This document shows positions 44,219 to 54,734 of a DNA stretch of 64,000 nt, piece after piece. A program made the position numbers and the translations under genes. The notes under the pieces were generated by a model that did not search any database, was not told where the DNA came from, and worked only from the letters and a program-made list of their open reading frames with translations. Each line of letters starts with the position of its first letter. Position 1 is the stretch's first letter. Source of the stretch: Tritrichomonas musculus (lineage: Eukaryota; Parabasalia; Tritrichomonadida; Tritrichomonadidae); NCBI GenBank assembly GCA_039105265.1, contig JAPFFF010000005.1, positions 2,031,501-2,095,500 on the forward strand. Reading direction: 5' to 3'.

Positions 44219-44531
44219 AGTGCAGAGGAAGATTGAAAGTGTTTTAATTTATAGTAGCCATTACTGTTATAAAATAAACTGTTTATATTATTATCATATA
44301 TGATGAATTTGTTATTTTTTCAATCTGTTGGTATCAAAATTGAGAATGAAAAAAATCTTGCATCAAAAATAATGTATTCAAAATTGAGAGCAAATCGATA
44401 ATTTGACAATTTTCACAAAAAAAAAAAAAAAGTAAAAATCAAGTAATTGCACGATACATTTAGAAGTCAAAATTGTTTTTTTTCTTTATTTAAAAAATAC
44501 CAAACAATAAATAAAATAATGTCGAAACAAT
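44219..44531. other. Spacer between convergent genes
   Basis: 3'-flanks of the PMT and Rictor genes; AT-rich, with a poly-A run near 44418. No feature. Confidence 0.5.
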
Positions 44532-47500
44532 TTAAGATTTCATAGATAATAAATCATTTCGAATTTTTTGTTGTTCATTTTTTGTGAGTGAATAAAATGT
44601 TTTCTTGTCCATTTTCGTAGCCTGATTAAATACCTCATCTGTTAAATAAACCTCGGGAACTGATGTGCATATTTGACTATACTTTTCATTAGCTCTTCTT
44701 GATAGCTCACTTAATGAGTACTTTGGTAATTCAACATTAATAATGCTAGGTTTATCAATACTTGATTTATTCAGTAAGATGTAAAATTTGGCTTTAACAA
44801 TAGCTGTTATTTCTGGATCGCATTTGGCCTCAATACGTGGATAAAGAGGAGTCTGTTTAAAAAGTTCAAAAATGAACTTCCTTATTTCGCTTGTATATGT
44901 AAAATGAGCCATAAGTTGATGGGCGTATAGAGCAATGTCAGTGGTTGTAATGCCATTTGATCTCCCTCTATATAATGTGAAAAGCTGGTCTCTTGCTTCC
45001 TTCGAAGTTATGGGATTTAGAAGCTCTATTAATCGTTTGGCAACTTCATCAGGAACTACTTCACTTTTTTGAGGAATTTGAATAACGGTCTCTTCAAAGT
45101 GAACTTCCTTTTTTAAAAATATTGAAAAATCAATAGGAACGATAGTTTTTTGATGTCCTAATACAAACATTTCAAAGCCATTTTCAATCAAAATTTTTGA
45201 AAATGAGTCAGTTATTGTAAAAAGTGATAAGCAGCAAATTAATGATCCTTTTAATACATAAGAATCCGATTTTAATGCTGTTTTGATCATTACTTCAACA
45301 ACATTTTCATTTTCGATGATTTTTTCTGTTTCACCAGGAATTGATGCGAAATTGGCTAAGGCGAAAAAGGAGGCTCTTTGGGAAGTTAAAGGTGAATCAG
45401 GAATACTTTTGACGATTTGACCAATATATTTCGAAAGGAGTTGGAACCCTTTTTGACTTTTTGGAAGCTGGCTAAATAAATGAGGTGGCGCTAATGTAAA
45501 ACCATTTTCATACGTAATTATTGAAGGATTGTCGACTAATATGCTTTCTTTCTTTGAAAACGCATATTCCATAGCTTTATCATATACATTTAAATATTCT
45601 TCGTTTCCTTTTGTTAGCCACCAATTTATTTCATCTTCAATTTTTGAATATTCGTGCGATTCAGGATCGGACAAAATGTACGCATAAACAAAATGATCAC
45701 ATATTGATAATATTTTATGCATTTGACGATCGCAAATGATCGATTTAAAGCAAACATCATACTTGCTAATTAACTCCATTAGTAAACCAAGTGGCTCTTT
45801 AAGTCTATCATATTCTTTTTGATTGAATATATTTTTGATATGAGGAACTAGAAGCATTGAAAATAATTTGTCTTTTTGAAATTGTGTTGTCTCGATCTTT
45901 CTTTTCAATTCTTTGATTGATAACGATGATATACTTCGATTTGGAGAATTAATAAATTGGTCAAAAACTGGTATTGCCCAACCACCATCTGGATAGAATT
46001 GAATCATTGATATAATTCTTTCTGCAACATACAAATTGGAGCAAAGATCGCCAAGCCTTCTTAAGCCGTCAAGTAGTTCAAATTTTGTGAGTAAATTGAC
46101 GCCACTATGAGTGGACATTAAATTTGATATTGATTTAAAAAAAGTCCAAACTGGGCTTTGTGAATCAATAGGAGTATTTTGAAGTAATTGACAAATGGTA
46201 AATTTAAAGGCATTTTTTGCTGAATCTGAACGTTGAATTAAAGACATTCCCCAATCTTTTTTAATAAGAAAGTCTATTAAGTCGATAAAACAATCAGAAA
46301 TAATTTGATTACTTGTTACTTGATTTGAATACAAAAATGGTCCACAAAAATAATCAAGTAAAGTTAGATAAAATGAAGCAGAATTCTTGATTTCGTTTTC
46401 GTTTGATGGCATAAAAATAGCAATTTTCATCTGAATAATTTTCCAGTCATACTGATTGGGATCTGGCGGAAGTTGATAAGACTGTAAATCATAATTGATT
46501 GGGTAATCATTATTTTGGCGAAATGCATCTGAAATGCCAATTTTTATACTATTCTGTAAAGAAGATTTGTCAATTTTTGGAAGATTGAAATTTGCATATT
46601 TTGTTAAATATGGCATTAGTGAGGTGTAGAAAGAAACAAATGATGAATCCTTAGAAAGGAGATTTGTCTCTTTTAAAAAATCAAAATGTAATAAAATTTT
46701 TATCAAAAAGGCGCAATATGGATTTGTAATAATATTGGGTGTATCATTAAATATAAATAAATTTTTAATGATTTGAATAACATATCGAGCCTTATGAGAT
46801 GAGCATTTGACTAGATTTTCAATTCCATTCATCTCAAGGCCAAAAACAAAGAAACCAGGCCATGTTGATAAAATTTGAGATAGTATTGAGCATGTTTTAT
46901 CGCATGAATATAAGCTTTCTTCAATTTGGGAAATTGGAGATAATAATAAATTGATTAAATGCCTATTTAATAAAAATGGAAGTCTGTTTTCAAAGCCATA
47001 AGCAATTAATTCAAAAATTCCATCATCAAATCCTTCAACTAAAGAGTCTATGAAAATCTCGCCAATCTCAGGAATAATATCTATTTCGTCAGTTAAAATT
47101 GAGTATTGACCGAGAATTGTTAATATGAAAGTTTTATATTGACTATTTTCTTCTGAATAAATAGAAATCAAAGTTCTAACAATTGAAACTGGAAGAGGTT
47201 TTTCTGTTTTAAGTAGTAACAATATATACTCGAAACAAGCAGTTTTTTCATCGTTCTTAGAATTAGAGCTTGAATTTCGTTGATCCAATGATGTAACTAT
47301 TAAATAATCAAAATGGTAAAGTTCGCAAATTGGATCTTCTGAATAAAGTTCGAGTTGAAAGCAAATGCGGAGTACCGTTGTACGTGTATTTGATGAAGGT
47401 ATTATGTAGAGTTTGTGCAAGTATGAAGCAATAAATGGTAGCTCGTTATCGTTAAATTCCCATTCTTGAAAATCCACTTCGAGACATTGAAATATTTTAT

Positions 47501-47585
47501 TGAGAGCATTAAATTTTTGATCAGGAGATGCAAATTCTTTTAAAATTATAGGAAAATAAGAATTTAAAATAGAATCATCACTCAT
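44532..47585 (-). CDS. Rictor-like TORC2 subunit
   Basis: 1017 aa, ATG at 47585 with TCATTATTA just upstream. All-helical ARM/HEAT text. An N-terminal region (about 60-350) has EIDIIPEIGEIFIDSLVEG and ILSTWPGFFVFG. A mid-region has INWWLTKGNEEYLNVYDKAM. The hallmark block follows at about residues 730-810: SQRASFFALANFASI, VVEVMIKTALKSDSYVLKGS and LICCLSLFTITDSFSKIL. This corresponds to the most conserved Rictor segment (ALWALGNIGSS ... GTCVYVLGLIARTKQG in animals). Rictor is the scaffold of TOR complex 2, which phosphorylates AGC kinases and controls actin and membrane growth. It is shorter than animal Rictor (about 1700 aa), lacking the long disordered C-terminal region, like compact protist forms. 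Confidence 0.82.
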   Translation of the reverse strand: MSDDSILNSYFPIILKEFASPDQKFNALNKIFQCLEVDFQEWEFNDNELPFIASYLHKLYIIPSSNTRTTVLRICFQLELYSEDPICELYHFDYLIVTSLDQRNSSSNSKNDEKTACFEYILLLLKTEKPLPVSIVRTLISIYSEENSQYKTFILTILGQYSILTDEIDIIPEIGEIFIDSLVEGFDDGIFELIAYGFENRLPFLLNRHLINLLLSPISQIEESLYSCDKTCSILSQILSTWPGFFVFGLEMNGIENLVKCSSHKARYVIQIIKNLFIFNDTPNIITNPYCAFLIKILLHFDFLKETNLLSKDSSFVSFYTSLMPYLTKYANFNLPKIDKSSLQNSIKIGISDAFRQNNDYPINYDLQSYQLPPDPNQYDWKIIQMKIAIFMPSNENEIKNSASFYLTLLDYFCGPFLYSNQVTSNQIISDCFIDLIDFLIKKDWGMSLIQRSDSAKNAFKFTICQLLQNTPIDSQSPVWTFFKSISNLMSTHSGVNLLTKFELLDGLRRLGDLCSNLYVAERIISMIQFYPDGGWAIPVFDQFINSPNRSISSLSIKELKRKIETTQFQKDKLFSMLLVPHIKNIFNQKEYDRLKEPLGLLMELISKYDVCFKSIICDRQMHKILSICDHFVYAYILSDPESHEYSKIEDEINWWLTKGNEEYLNVYDKAMEYAFSKKESILVDNPSIITYENGFTLAPPHLFSQLPKSQKGFQLLSKYIGQIVKSIPDSPLTSQRASFFALANFASIPGETEKIIENENVVEVMIKTALKSDSYVLKGSLICCLSLFTITDSFSKILIENGFEMFVLGHQKTIVPIDFSIFLKKEVHFEETVIQIPQKSEVVPDEVAKRLIELLNPITSKEARDQLFTLYRGRSNGITTTDIALYAHQLMAHFTYTSEIRKFIFELFKQTPLYPRIEAKCDPEITAIVKAKFYILLNKSSIDKPSIINVELPKYSLSELSRRANEKYSQICTSVPEVYLTDEVFNQATKMDKKTFYSLTKNEQQKIRNDLLSMKS

Positions 47586-47831
47586 TAATAATGAGTACTT
47601 TAGAAAATTGAAAATAAATAGAATTTTGTAAAGAATGCTTAATTCAAAAAGTTATGCGTCATTTCAAATTTTAAAAGAATCATATCTTGTTGTTATCATG
47701 TAAAAAAATATTATATATTAAATATTTGATTTTTTATTATCTTTAAAAAAATATTTTTATGGTATTTATTTTTGTAAATTATAATATGAGCAATATATTT
47801 ATGATGTAAAAAATCTCTCGAATTATTTGAT

Positions 47832-49106
47832 ATGATATGGCTTCTTATCTCTATATCGAAGTCACTTTTAAATCGAACATTTATTGCACGTAACAACAAT
47901 TTTTCTAAAGAATGGGAATACTTAGGATCAGCATCTTTAGAAAATTCAAAATTAAATTTATTAAAAAATCAATTGAAAGAATTTGGCTCGTCTTGGTGCA
48001 CTCATCGCTTAGAAGAATCAAATTATACATTAAATTTCTTATTTCAAATACCGATAGGAGAAAAAGCTTCATCCATGTTTGGTATCTGGATAACGAAAAG
48101 TTTCGGTCTCAAAGGCCCAGCTTTTGGCGGACCACTTTCATTTAAAGGAATTGGTATTTTGTTTCAAATCAAGCAAAGTAAACTGTCAGTTGAAATAAGG
48201 CAAAATGAAGACGAAAAATTATATGAATTATCATCATTTTCACCTATATTCAGCATAATTCCAAAATCTCCAAAATTAAATGTTGTTATCTCAAACGATG
48301 AAAACTCAAATTTAACTATTATTCTCAATGTTGATGACCAAAATCATACTATATTTTCAAATACTAATCATATTAATATTAATAAGCATTGGCTTGGTGT
48401 AACTGCTTTAAATTATCCAAATGCATCAACGCCCTTATATTTAGAAACAGCAAAAATCATCGATTCAAATACAAAAGAATCATTAGTAGAATCATTTCCA
48501 TATCATCAAAAAGAAAAATCATTGAACTTAATAAATCAGATGGTATCCAAAGTACAAAATGGCAATTATAATCCGAATTCAAGTGAAATTGTTAAAGCAA
48601 TTGATCAATTAGGCCAAACAGTTGACTTTATCTCAGATGAAATTGATCTTGATTCAATTGTACGTAAAACAATGATTCCTTTTTCCCAAACTTGGCAAAA
48701 AAGATCTATTAAAATTTCAAAGCAAATCAAGACTTTTTCTGAAAAAATTAAAGAAGAACTTGATGCCGCTGAAGATCAATTTAATGCGTTTAAAAATGAT
48801 ATTGATAAGCAAATTTATAAGTTTTATAGTAATCTTTCAGATATTGAAGAATCTCTTTACTATACAATTGTAAGCTTCGAATTTGAATACAATACTAAAC
48901 TTAAAAAGCAAAATGAAAATTTACATCAAGGTACACATGTCATCGCTATTACCATGATCTGTGTTGTTGAAACATTTCTTGTAGCTTTATTTTTCATATC
49001 AAGCTACCAAGACGAACATGCTCCAAAAGTTGTTTATGTTAATCGTAAACCGCGAACTCAGCCACAGAAGAAAAGAAGGAAGAAGAGGAAATATGAACTT
49101 CCATGA
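47832..49106 (+). CDS. L-type (legume-like) lectin, ERGIC-53/VIP36-like cargo receptor
   Basis: 424 aa. Residues 1-15 form a short hydrophobic signal peptide (MIWLLISIS). A lectin domain at about 20-215 has WEYLGSASLENSKLNLL, FGIWITKSFGLKGPAFG and FKGIGILFQI, matching the family's SA.....L beta-strand and GLGIFFD-type blocks. A coiled-coil stalk covers about 285-365 and a single TM about 370-392. The cytosolic tail of about 32 residues ends KKRRKKRKYELP. Such proteins cycle between ER and Golgi and carry high-mannose glycoproteins. The multi-Lys/Arg tail could act as a basic ER-retrieval or COPI signal, though not at the canonical -3/-4 position. It is divergent from Rictor across 246 bp. Confidence 0.83.
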   Translation: MIWLLISISKSLLNRTFIARNNNFSKEWEYLGSASLENSKLNLLKNQLKEFGSSWCTHRLEESNYTLNFLFQIPIGEKASSMFGIWITKSFGLKGPAFGGPLSFKGIGILFQIKQSKLSVEIRQNEDEKLYELSSFSPIFSIIPKSPKLNVVISNDENSNLTIILNVDDQNHTIFSNTNHININKHWLGVTALNYPNASTPLYLETAKIIDSNTKESLVESFPYHQKEKSLNLINQMVSKVQNGNYNPNSSEIVKAIDQLGQTVDFISDEIDLDSIVRKTMIPFSQTWQKRSIKISKQIKTFSEKIKEELDAAEDQFNAFKNDIDKQIYKFYSNLSDIEESLYYTIVSFEFEYNTKLKKQNENLHQGTHVIAITMICVVETFLVALFFISSYQDEHAPKVVYVNRKPRTQPQKKRRKKRKYELP

Positions 49107-49342
49107 TATTTTTAAATTATGTAATTTATTTTATTAAAAAACGATACTATCATATAAAACATTTGTAATTTTTGATATACATCTTATAAGACATTGCATT
49201 TTTTAATTCATTATGTTACTCATTCGAAATATTTACAAAATTCAATTATTATTTAAAAAATTGAATAATGTTTCACAAAAATTGTATGTCAGATCTGAAA
49301 ATTGTGGATTTTGATTGAAATTAGAAACGATTTTAATTATAC

Positions 49343-51529
49343 ATGAATAGATTACTCTCAGACTCATATCGCAGATCAATAGATACACGGATAAGTCGAA
49401 TAATTATATCTCATAAGGCATCTCGTCCAGGAAAAGTTACAACTGTGTTATCAAGAACAAATCCTTCATTTCATTTTCAAGGATTAACCGAAAAAGATGC
49501 GCATTTAATATATAAAGAAAAATGTAATGATTTAGATATTGCAACTAATCCTCTTGCTAAACAGCGTTTTATTGAACAATTTATGAACTCTTTATTAATA
49601 AAAACACTCAAATTTGGCGGATTAGGTCTTGGTCCTGAAGCAACTAAAATTCTTCTTCAAGTCATATGGGAACAAAAGAAATATTTTTACTTAGATCTTT
49701 CACTGAATAGAATATCAGATTCAGGAGCAGCATTTCTCGCTGAGTATATTCGATCTCGCCCTCCAATTATTCATTTAGATCTGAGATCAAATTGTATTTT
49801 AGTCAAGGGAGCTACATCTATATTCAATGCATTAGAAGAAAATGATACAGTTGTATCACTAGATTTTTCTGCTATTGATGGCATTGATCGAAATAAAATT
49901 GGGACCCAGGGATGCAGATCTCTTTCAAATTTATTACAAAAGAACGAAATTATTTCTCACTTGAATCTTTCTATGTCAGGAATATCTGCTGAAGGGTGTT
50001 TATTTTTAAGCACAGCACTGTCATTAAACAAGTCATTAATTAATCTTGATTTATCTACCAATAGATTTGGTACTCAAGGTGCGATTAATCTTTTTATAGA
50101 AGATTATTCTTTAGCAACTCTTGAATACCTTAATCTATCTCGAAATGACATTGGCGATGGTATTTCACAATCAATTGGTCGTCAAATTGAGCTTAGTAAA
50201 TCGATAAAAGTTCTTGATTTTACAGATAATCATCTAACCAAAATATTTTTGCGTAAAATTTATCGTCCAATGCAACAATCTTCAATAACAACTTTGATGC
50301 TTTCACATAATAATCTTGGAGTTGACAGTGGTGAAGTTCTACATAATATCATTCGTGATGTACCAACTCTTGAAGTCCTTGATCTTTCAAGCAATCCACT
50401 TAAAGATTCTGGTGTTATAGATATTGTTAGCTCATTAGTTTATAATAGTAGTATCAAATCAATAGATTTTACCGAAACATCAATGTCAGATGAAAGTGCT
50501 GTTCGTTTTGCAGAAGTCATTGAAACAAATACTTGCCTTCAACGACTCAATCTTAGCAATAATCAAATTACCGATGTCAGTAGTGTTTTCATTGCACAAT
50601 CCATTTCCAAAAACAAGACCTTGCTTCATCTTTCATTGAAAAGTAACGAAATCGGAGACTTGACAGCTCCATTTCTTATTGATTCTATGCAGCAAAACAA
50701 TACTATTATTGATATTGACATAGATTATAATGATTTTACATATCGTACTCATGTTCAATTATCTGATGCTATATCTGCCCATAAGAAGTTAATAACCAGT
50801 AATATTACAAATATTGCCATTAAAAAAATAGAATTGTTGAAAAAAGATGAAAAACGTTTATTCGAAGTTCGTGATGAAGTTAAAAGGCAAACTGAAGCAG
50901 TAAGTGTTAGTATTGCTGAAAAAGGGAGAAAAGAAGAAATGCTGCGTGAAATGGTAGTTCAAAGGGAAGCTGATATAGTGAAGTACGATAAACGGTTGGA
51001 GGAAGTAAAAAAGGAATATGAAGCAATATCTGAGGAAAGAAGAATTCAACTTGCTGAATTCAATAAAGTAAAGGCTAAAACTGAAGCTGAACAAGCTGGA
51101 GCCTTGAGTAAATTTCAATCTATAGCGGCAAAGAGGCAACATGCTTCTGCGAGGTTAAAAAGGGTTCAAGAAAAAAAAATTGAAAGCGAGGTTGCTACAA
51201 ATCGTGTTCTTGATGATTTGAAAATGCATCTCCTGGATTTGAAAGATCAGTTAAGGCAAGCTATCGATGATGCTCACGTCCAACAAAAACTGCTTTTTCA
51301 AAAGGAGGAAGAAGAGAAAAAGGCAAAGCAGGCAGCGAAATTAGCTAGTGAGCCTATTGCAAAAAAGAAAGGAAATGGAACAATGAAAAGAAAAACATCA
51401 ATTGGAGAAAGGAAAAAATCATTGACTAAGTCAATAAAGGCAATATCTAAGATTGATTCACAAATTGTAACTCCAACTTTGAATTTAACTTCAATTCCTA
51501 ATGGAAACATTGGAGATTCATTGGGTTAA
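49343..51529 (+). CDS. RNI-type LRR protein with C-terminal coiled coil
   Basis: 728 aa, ATG at 49343. Residues about 110-470 hold around twelve ribonuclease-inhibitor-type LRRs of about 28 residues (FYLDLSLNRISDSGAAFLAE, LEVLDLSSNPLKDSG, LQRLNLSNNQITDVSSVFIA). Residues about 490-680 are a strongly charged coiled coil (ERRIQLAEFNKVKAKTEAE). The tail is Lys/Ser-rich. This RNI-LRR plus coiled-coil form occurs in flagellar and cytoskeletal proteins such as DRC5/TCTE1, and trichomonads are flagellates, but the specific assignment is not supported. Basic N-terminus (YRRSIDTRISRIIISHKASR). Its 3' end converges with the TMEM62-like gene 309 bp away. Confidence 0.85.
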   Translation: MNRLLSDSYRRSIDTRISRIIISHKASRPGKVTTVLSRTNPSFHFQGLTEKDAHLIYKEKCNDLDIATNPLAKQRFIEQFMNSLLIKTLKFGGLGLGPEATKILLQVIWEQKKYFYLDLSLNRISDSGAAFLAEYIRSRPPIIHLDLRSNCILVKGATSIFNALEENDTVVSLDFSAIDGIDRNKIGTQGCRSLSNLLQKNEIISHLNLSMSGISAEGCLFLSTALSLNKSLINLDLSTNRFGTQGAINLFIEDYSLATLEYLNLSRNDIGDGISQSIGRQIELSKSIKVLDFTDNHLTKIFLRKIYRPMQQSSITTLMLSHNNLGVDSGEVLHNIIRDVPTLEVLDLSSNPLKDSGVIDIVSSLVYNSSIKSIDFTETSMSDESAVRFAEVIETNTCLQRLNLSNNQITDVSSVFIAQSISKNKTLLHLSLKSNEIGDLTAPFLIDSMQQNNTIIDIDIDYNDFTYRTHVQLSDAISAHKKLITSNITNIAIKKIELLKKDEKRLFEVRDEVKRQTEAVSVSIAEKGRKEEMLREMVVQREADIVKYDKRLEEVKKEYEAISEERRIQLAEFNKVKAKTEAEQAGALSKFQSIAAKRQHASARLKRVQEKKIESEVATNRVLDDLKMHLLDLKDQLRQAIDDAHVQQKLLFQKEEEEKKAKQAAKLASEPIAKKKGNGTMKRKTSIGERKKSLTKSIKAISKIDSQIVTPTLNLTSIPNGNIGDSLG

Positions 51530-51838
51530 GATATATATACTGGTTTGTTGTTTTACTTTGTTTGTTTGTTATGTAAATTGTTTTTAGATTTATATTTGTC
51601 GTTTTTATAAGAAATCAAAAAATTTAAACATCAAATTTTTTTTGATGTGCTTTAATGTTTTTTCCTAGGAAAAATGCTTAAAGCAGTAATAATTCCAAAA
51701 AAAAGATAAGATAATGTATATATAGTAATATCTATATTGTCCGGTTAAACAAAATATCATATCGGGATGATAATAAAATAAATACATGGGTGTGTTAAAT
51801 TAATATAAATATTTATTCATAATAATATATAGAATTAA
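51530..51838. other. Spacer between convergent genes
   Basis: 3'-flanking sequence only; no feature seen. Confidence 0.5.
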
Positions 51839-53506
51839 TTAATCAGCTTTGGTAAGTCTAAAATGTAATTTGGCAAGATGAATCTGTGTTAATATAAAAA
51901 TTAATACCATTGGTGATGTAACTACTGACTTCAGTCCGCCATAAATATAAATACAATAAAAGCATATTAAAAATCCAACAAGTAAAGAGCTTTCCTTAAA
52001 TAAAAAATACGCAAATCCTTTTTCATTTTTTTGTGTTATGGAAATAAACAATAATGATTTAATGATCATTAATGATTCAATTAATGGAAAAGTATTTGAA
52101 TGATATGAATTGATTTTCAACTTTAAATTTGATAAGAATCCCCAAGTCCAAATTATAAATATATGTCCATTTTTCCAAGTGAAATAAATTGGAAAAGCTA
52201 GCATTAAAAAATAGATAAAATAAATAAATGACTTTTTCAAAATATTTTGAAAGAATGATATAGCAGCAAAAGTCAATAAAAACATGCAAAAATTGAATAT
52301 TTCGTAAGCATATTGGTTACGAAGAATAAATACTTGGTCAGTTGTATAATTACCTTCTCCTACATAAAACGTTTTGTTAATAGATATATCTCCATCAATA
52401 AATAAATTATGTTCACCTTCATTCAATTTGATATTCATTCCATAAATACGATAATTGTCTGTGATGAAATCCGTTTCCATTCTTCCTCTATAGTGGCCAT
52501 CGATTTCCACAACAAGTGTTAATTTATGAGTTTCAAATACAATTAATCTGATTCGAAAACTAGTTCCAATTTGATGAAAGCATGACGGATTGGAAAGAAC
52601 ATACAAATAGTCTTCACTAAAATCAATTGTATTATATGATAAAATTGAATTGTCATCAGTCAAAAGGCCAATTTTTGTTTGCAGCGATAGAGGAGCTGCA
52701 ACAAATTCATATGTTTGATTATATATATGAGTTTGAAAGTGGTCAATAAAAGAATTCCCAGATAAATATATGTCAGTGTTGGTTATAGCTGTCATAAATT
52801 CATGGTTTGAATCTATAATTGAATAAATTGGATAAGATGATGTTGTGATTGAAATTTTGTTTGATGAGTGGTAATCAATTAAATTAGGGTTGATCTCATC
52901 ATCAAGTTTTTTGATCAGTAAACTTGATGGGATTGAAAACATCGATTGAGGATAAGGCGGAAATGGAAATGTTAAAGGATTAAATACAGTAACTTTAACG
53001 TTATCGGTGATTTGATCAAAATTTGAATTATTTGGGAATGAAATTAAAGAAAAAACGTCGAATTCTGAGATATTAAAAAAATTTGTATAAAATTTTGATG
53101 GGCTATTGAGAAATGCGTGATCTTCTTTTCCTGCAGTAGCCAAAAGAGGCAAAGCCTGAGGATCAAATGAAGAAGATTTTATCAATTGAGAGAATAAATA
53201 CCATCCATCATCTGAAATCCCATCTGTTATGCTTCCTGAAATTATTATAGCTGATGGTTTAATTATCTGGGTTAAATTGTTAAAAACAATTTGAACAATT
53301 TCATTTTTTTTAGAAGAAAGGTGTAAAGATCCTATATGAGCAATAAATGATGGTGGCTTTTTTAAATTTAAGTCCTTAATTATATGATATTTACGAAAAT
53401 TATAAACATTATCTTCTTTTATAAAAAGAATGTAATAACTAATGTAATAAACTACGATAGTAAATGCAAGAGACAATAAAGGACGAAGGGATAAATGTGA
53501 TTTCAT
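51839..53506 (-). CDS. TMEM62-like membrane protein with degraded phosphoesterase site
   Basis: 555 aa, ATG at 53506. TM1 at about 12-29; a large luminal metallophosphoesterase-like domain (about 52-290); a beta-rich region with LVVEIDGHYRGRMETDF (about 330-385); then about five TMs from residue 400. The order matches TMEM62. The three metal-binding signatures are changed. DxH reads SLH (60-62, IGSLHLS), GDxxD reads GSITD (91-95), and GNHD reads GKEDH (126-130). Several ligands of the di-metal centre are therefore missing, so phosphoesterase activity is unlikely and a structural or binding role is inferred. Domain fold and family remain clear from spacing (PSAIIISGSITDG, LLATAGKEDHAFL). Confidence 0.8.
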   Translation of the reverse strand: MKSHLSLRPLLSLAFTIVVYYISYYILFIKEDNVYNFRKYHIIKDLNLKKPPSFIAHIGSLHLSSKKNEIVQIVFNNLTQIIKPSAIIISGSITDGISDDGWYLFSQLIKSSSFDPQALPLLATAGKEDHAFLNSPSKFYTNFFNISEFDVFSLISFPNNSNFDQITDNVKVTVFNPLTFPFPPYPQSMFSIPSSLLIKKLDDEINPNLIDYHSSNKISITTSSYPIYSIIDSNHEFMTAITNTDIYLSGNSFIDHFQTHIYNQTYEFVAAPLSLQTKIGLLTDDNSILSYNTIDFSEDYLYVLSNPSCFHQIGTSFRIRLIVFETHKLTLVVEIDGHYRGRMETDFITDNYRIYGMNIKLNEGEHNLFIDGDISINKTFYVGEGNYTTDQVFILRNQYAYEIFNFCMFLLTFAAISFFQNILKKSFIYFIYFLMLAFPIYFTWKNGHIFIIWTWGFLSNLKLKINSYHSNTFPLIESLMIIKSLLFISITQKNEKGFAYFLFKESSLLVGFLICFYCIYIYGGLKSVVTSPMVLIFILTQIHLAKLHFRLTKAD

Positions 53507-54357
53507 TTTTAAATATTTATTGTATGCATACTACAGAAAAGGTTGAAATAAGATTGTTAAGACATTGATCACTTTTTCAGAAATTATATAAAAATAATTT
53601 ATACAAGGTTTTTCGTGGGTTTTGTTAATATCTCATGGTAAAAAAAAAAAAAAAATTAAATAGGGTGGCACTGGGTGGGTCAAAAATAGAAAAATGGGTC
53701 AAAAAAAATAGAGTAATTGGGTCACCAAATAACCTCTCATTTTTTTCAATTATTACCGATCAAAAAAGGTCAAATAATTGCTTTTTAAGTTTTCGAAAAA
53801 TGTTTTCGAGCAGAGGAGAGAGATAAGAAATAAAAATGTTAAAACATTGATCGTTGAGGTTAATTTTTTACCTAAAATAAAACAGGTAATTTTATTGGGT
53901 TAATCAAACTCATTATTTCATATATTTTGAATTTTCACTAATAAATTTGTTTAACTCATTTTGCTGGTATTTTTTTCTCATCTTATTGATATTTAAAATT
54001 TTGAAGAATTTCAGTTAAAAGCAGAATATAATAAAATTATGATAGCAAGAATGCAGTATTTAGCTCTTTAATGCGTTTAACAAAGTTTTAAATTAAAAAA
54101 ATTTTATTTTAAATCGTAAAAAAAAATAAGGTATAGTGTTGAGTCGAACAAGCGGTATCTTATTTCAATTGTGCCACATAGATAATTTTTTCATGATTTT
54201 CCTAAACAATAAAAAGATCAAATTTCAAAAAAAAAAGCAAATTCATCGAATAATTCATATCTCATTTTAAAAGCAGGTTAGTTTATTTAATATTAAAAAC
54301 TTTTAGGAAGATATATTAATTTTTTGGATACTCAATATTTCTGATGAAAACGATAAA
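53507..54357. other. AT-rich flank of the Maverick
   Basis: No gene. It holds a poly-A run (about 53642-53655), three GGGTCA-type repeats nearby (GGGTGGGTCAAAAATAG, ATGGGTCAAAAA, TTGGGTCACC) and a second copy of GATCAAAAAAGGTCAAATA at 53758. Host-like composition ends abruptly at about 54358. Confidence 0.5.
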
Positions 54358-54677
54358 AAAGTAGTAATACTAAGAGGGGTGCGATGGCTATTGAAATTCG
54401 CTAAAACAATTACGTTAACTTTATACGGTTTTACTAGGTCCGAACAACACTCAACAGTTCAGAACCAATTCGAAACACATCGCCGGTATACTGGTACCCA
54501 CTAACTGAAAACCATCACGTAAATAATTGGAAACGTTAGAGATACCCATATAAGTCCGATAGTTCGATAAAATCGTTAACAACGTCTGGAAAGTCCATCA
54601 CAGACGATAATCATATACTAAAAATAATAGAGAGATCATTTCAATAGCCATCGCACCCCTCTTAGTATTACTACTTT
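54358..54677. repeat. 40-bp perfect inverted repeat at the Maverick tip
   Basis: 54358-54397 (AAAGTAGTAATACTAAGAGG then GGTGCGATGGCTATTGAAAT) recurs perfectly inverted at 54638-54677, enclosing 240 bp. Either the terminal repeat itself folds back, or a mini-copy with both ends sits at the tip. Confidence 0.85.
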
Positions 54678-54734
54678 GATTTTGTCACCCTATAGAAATT
54701 ATTATTATAGTTCAACCGATATTGATTTGTAACT

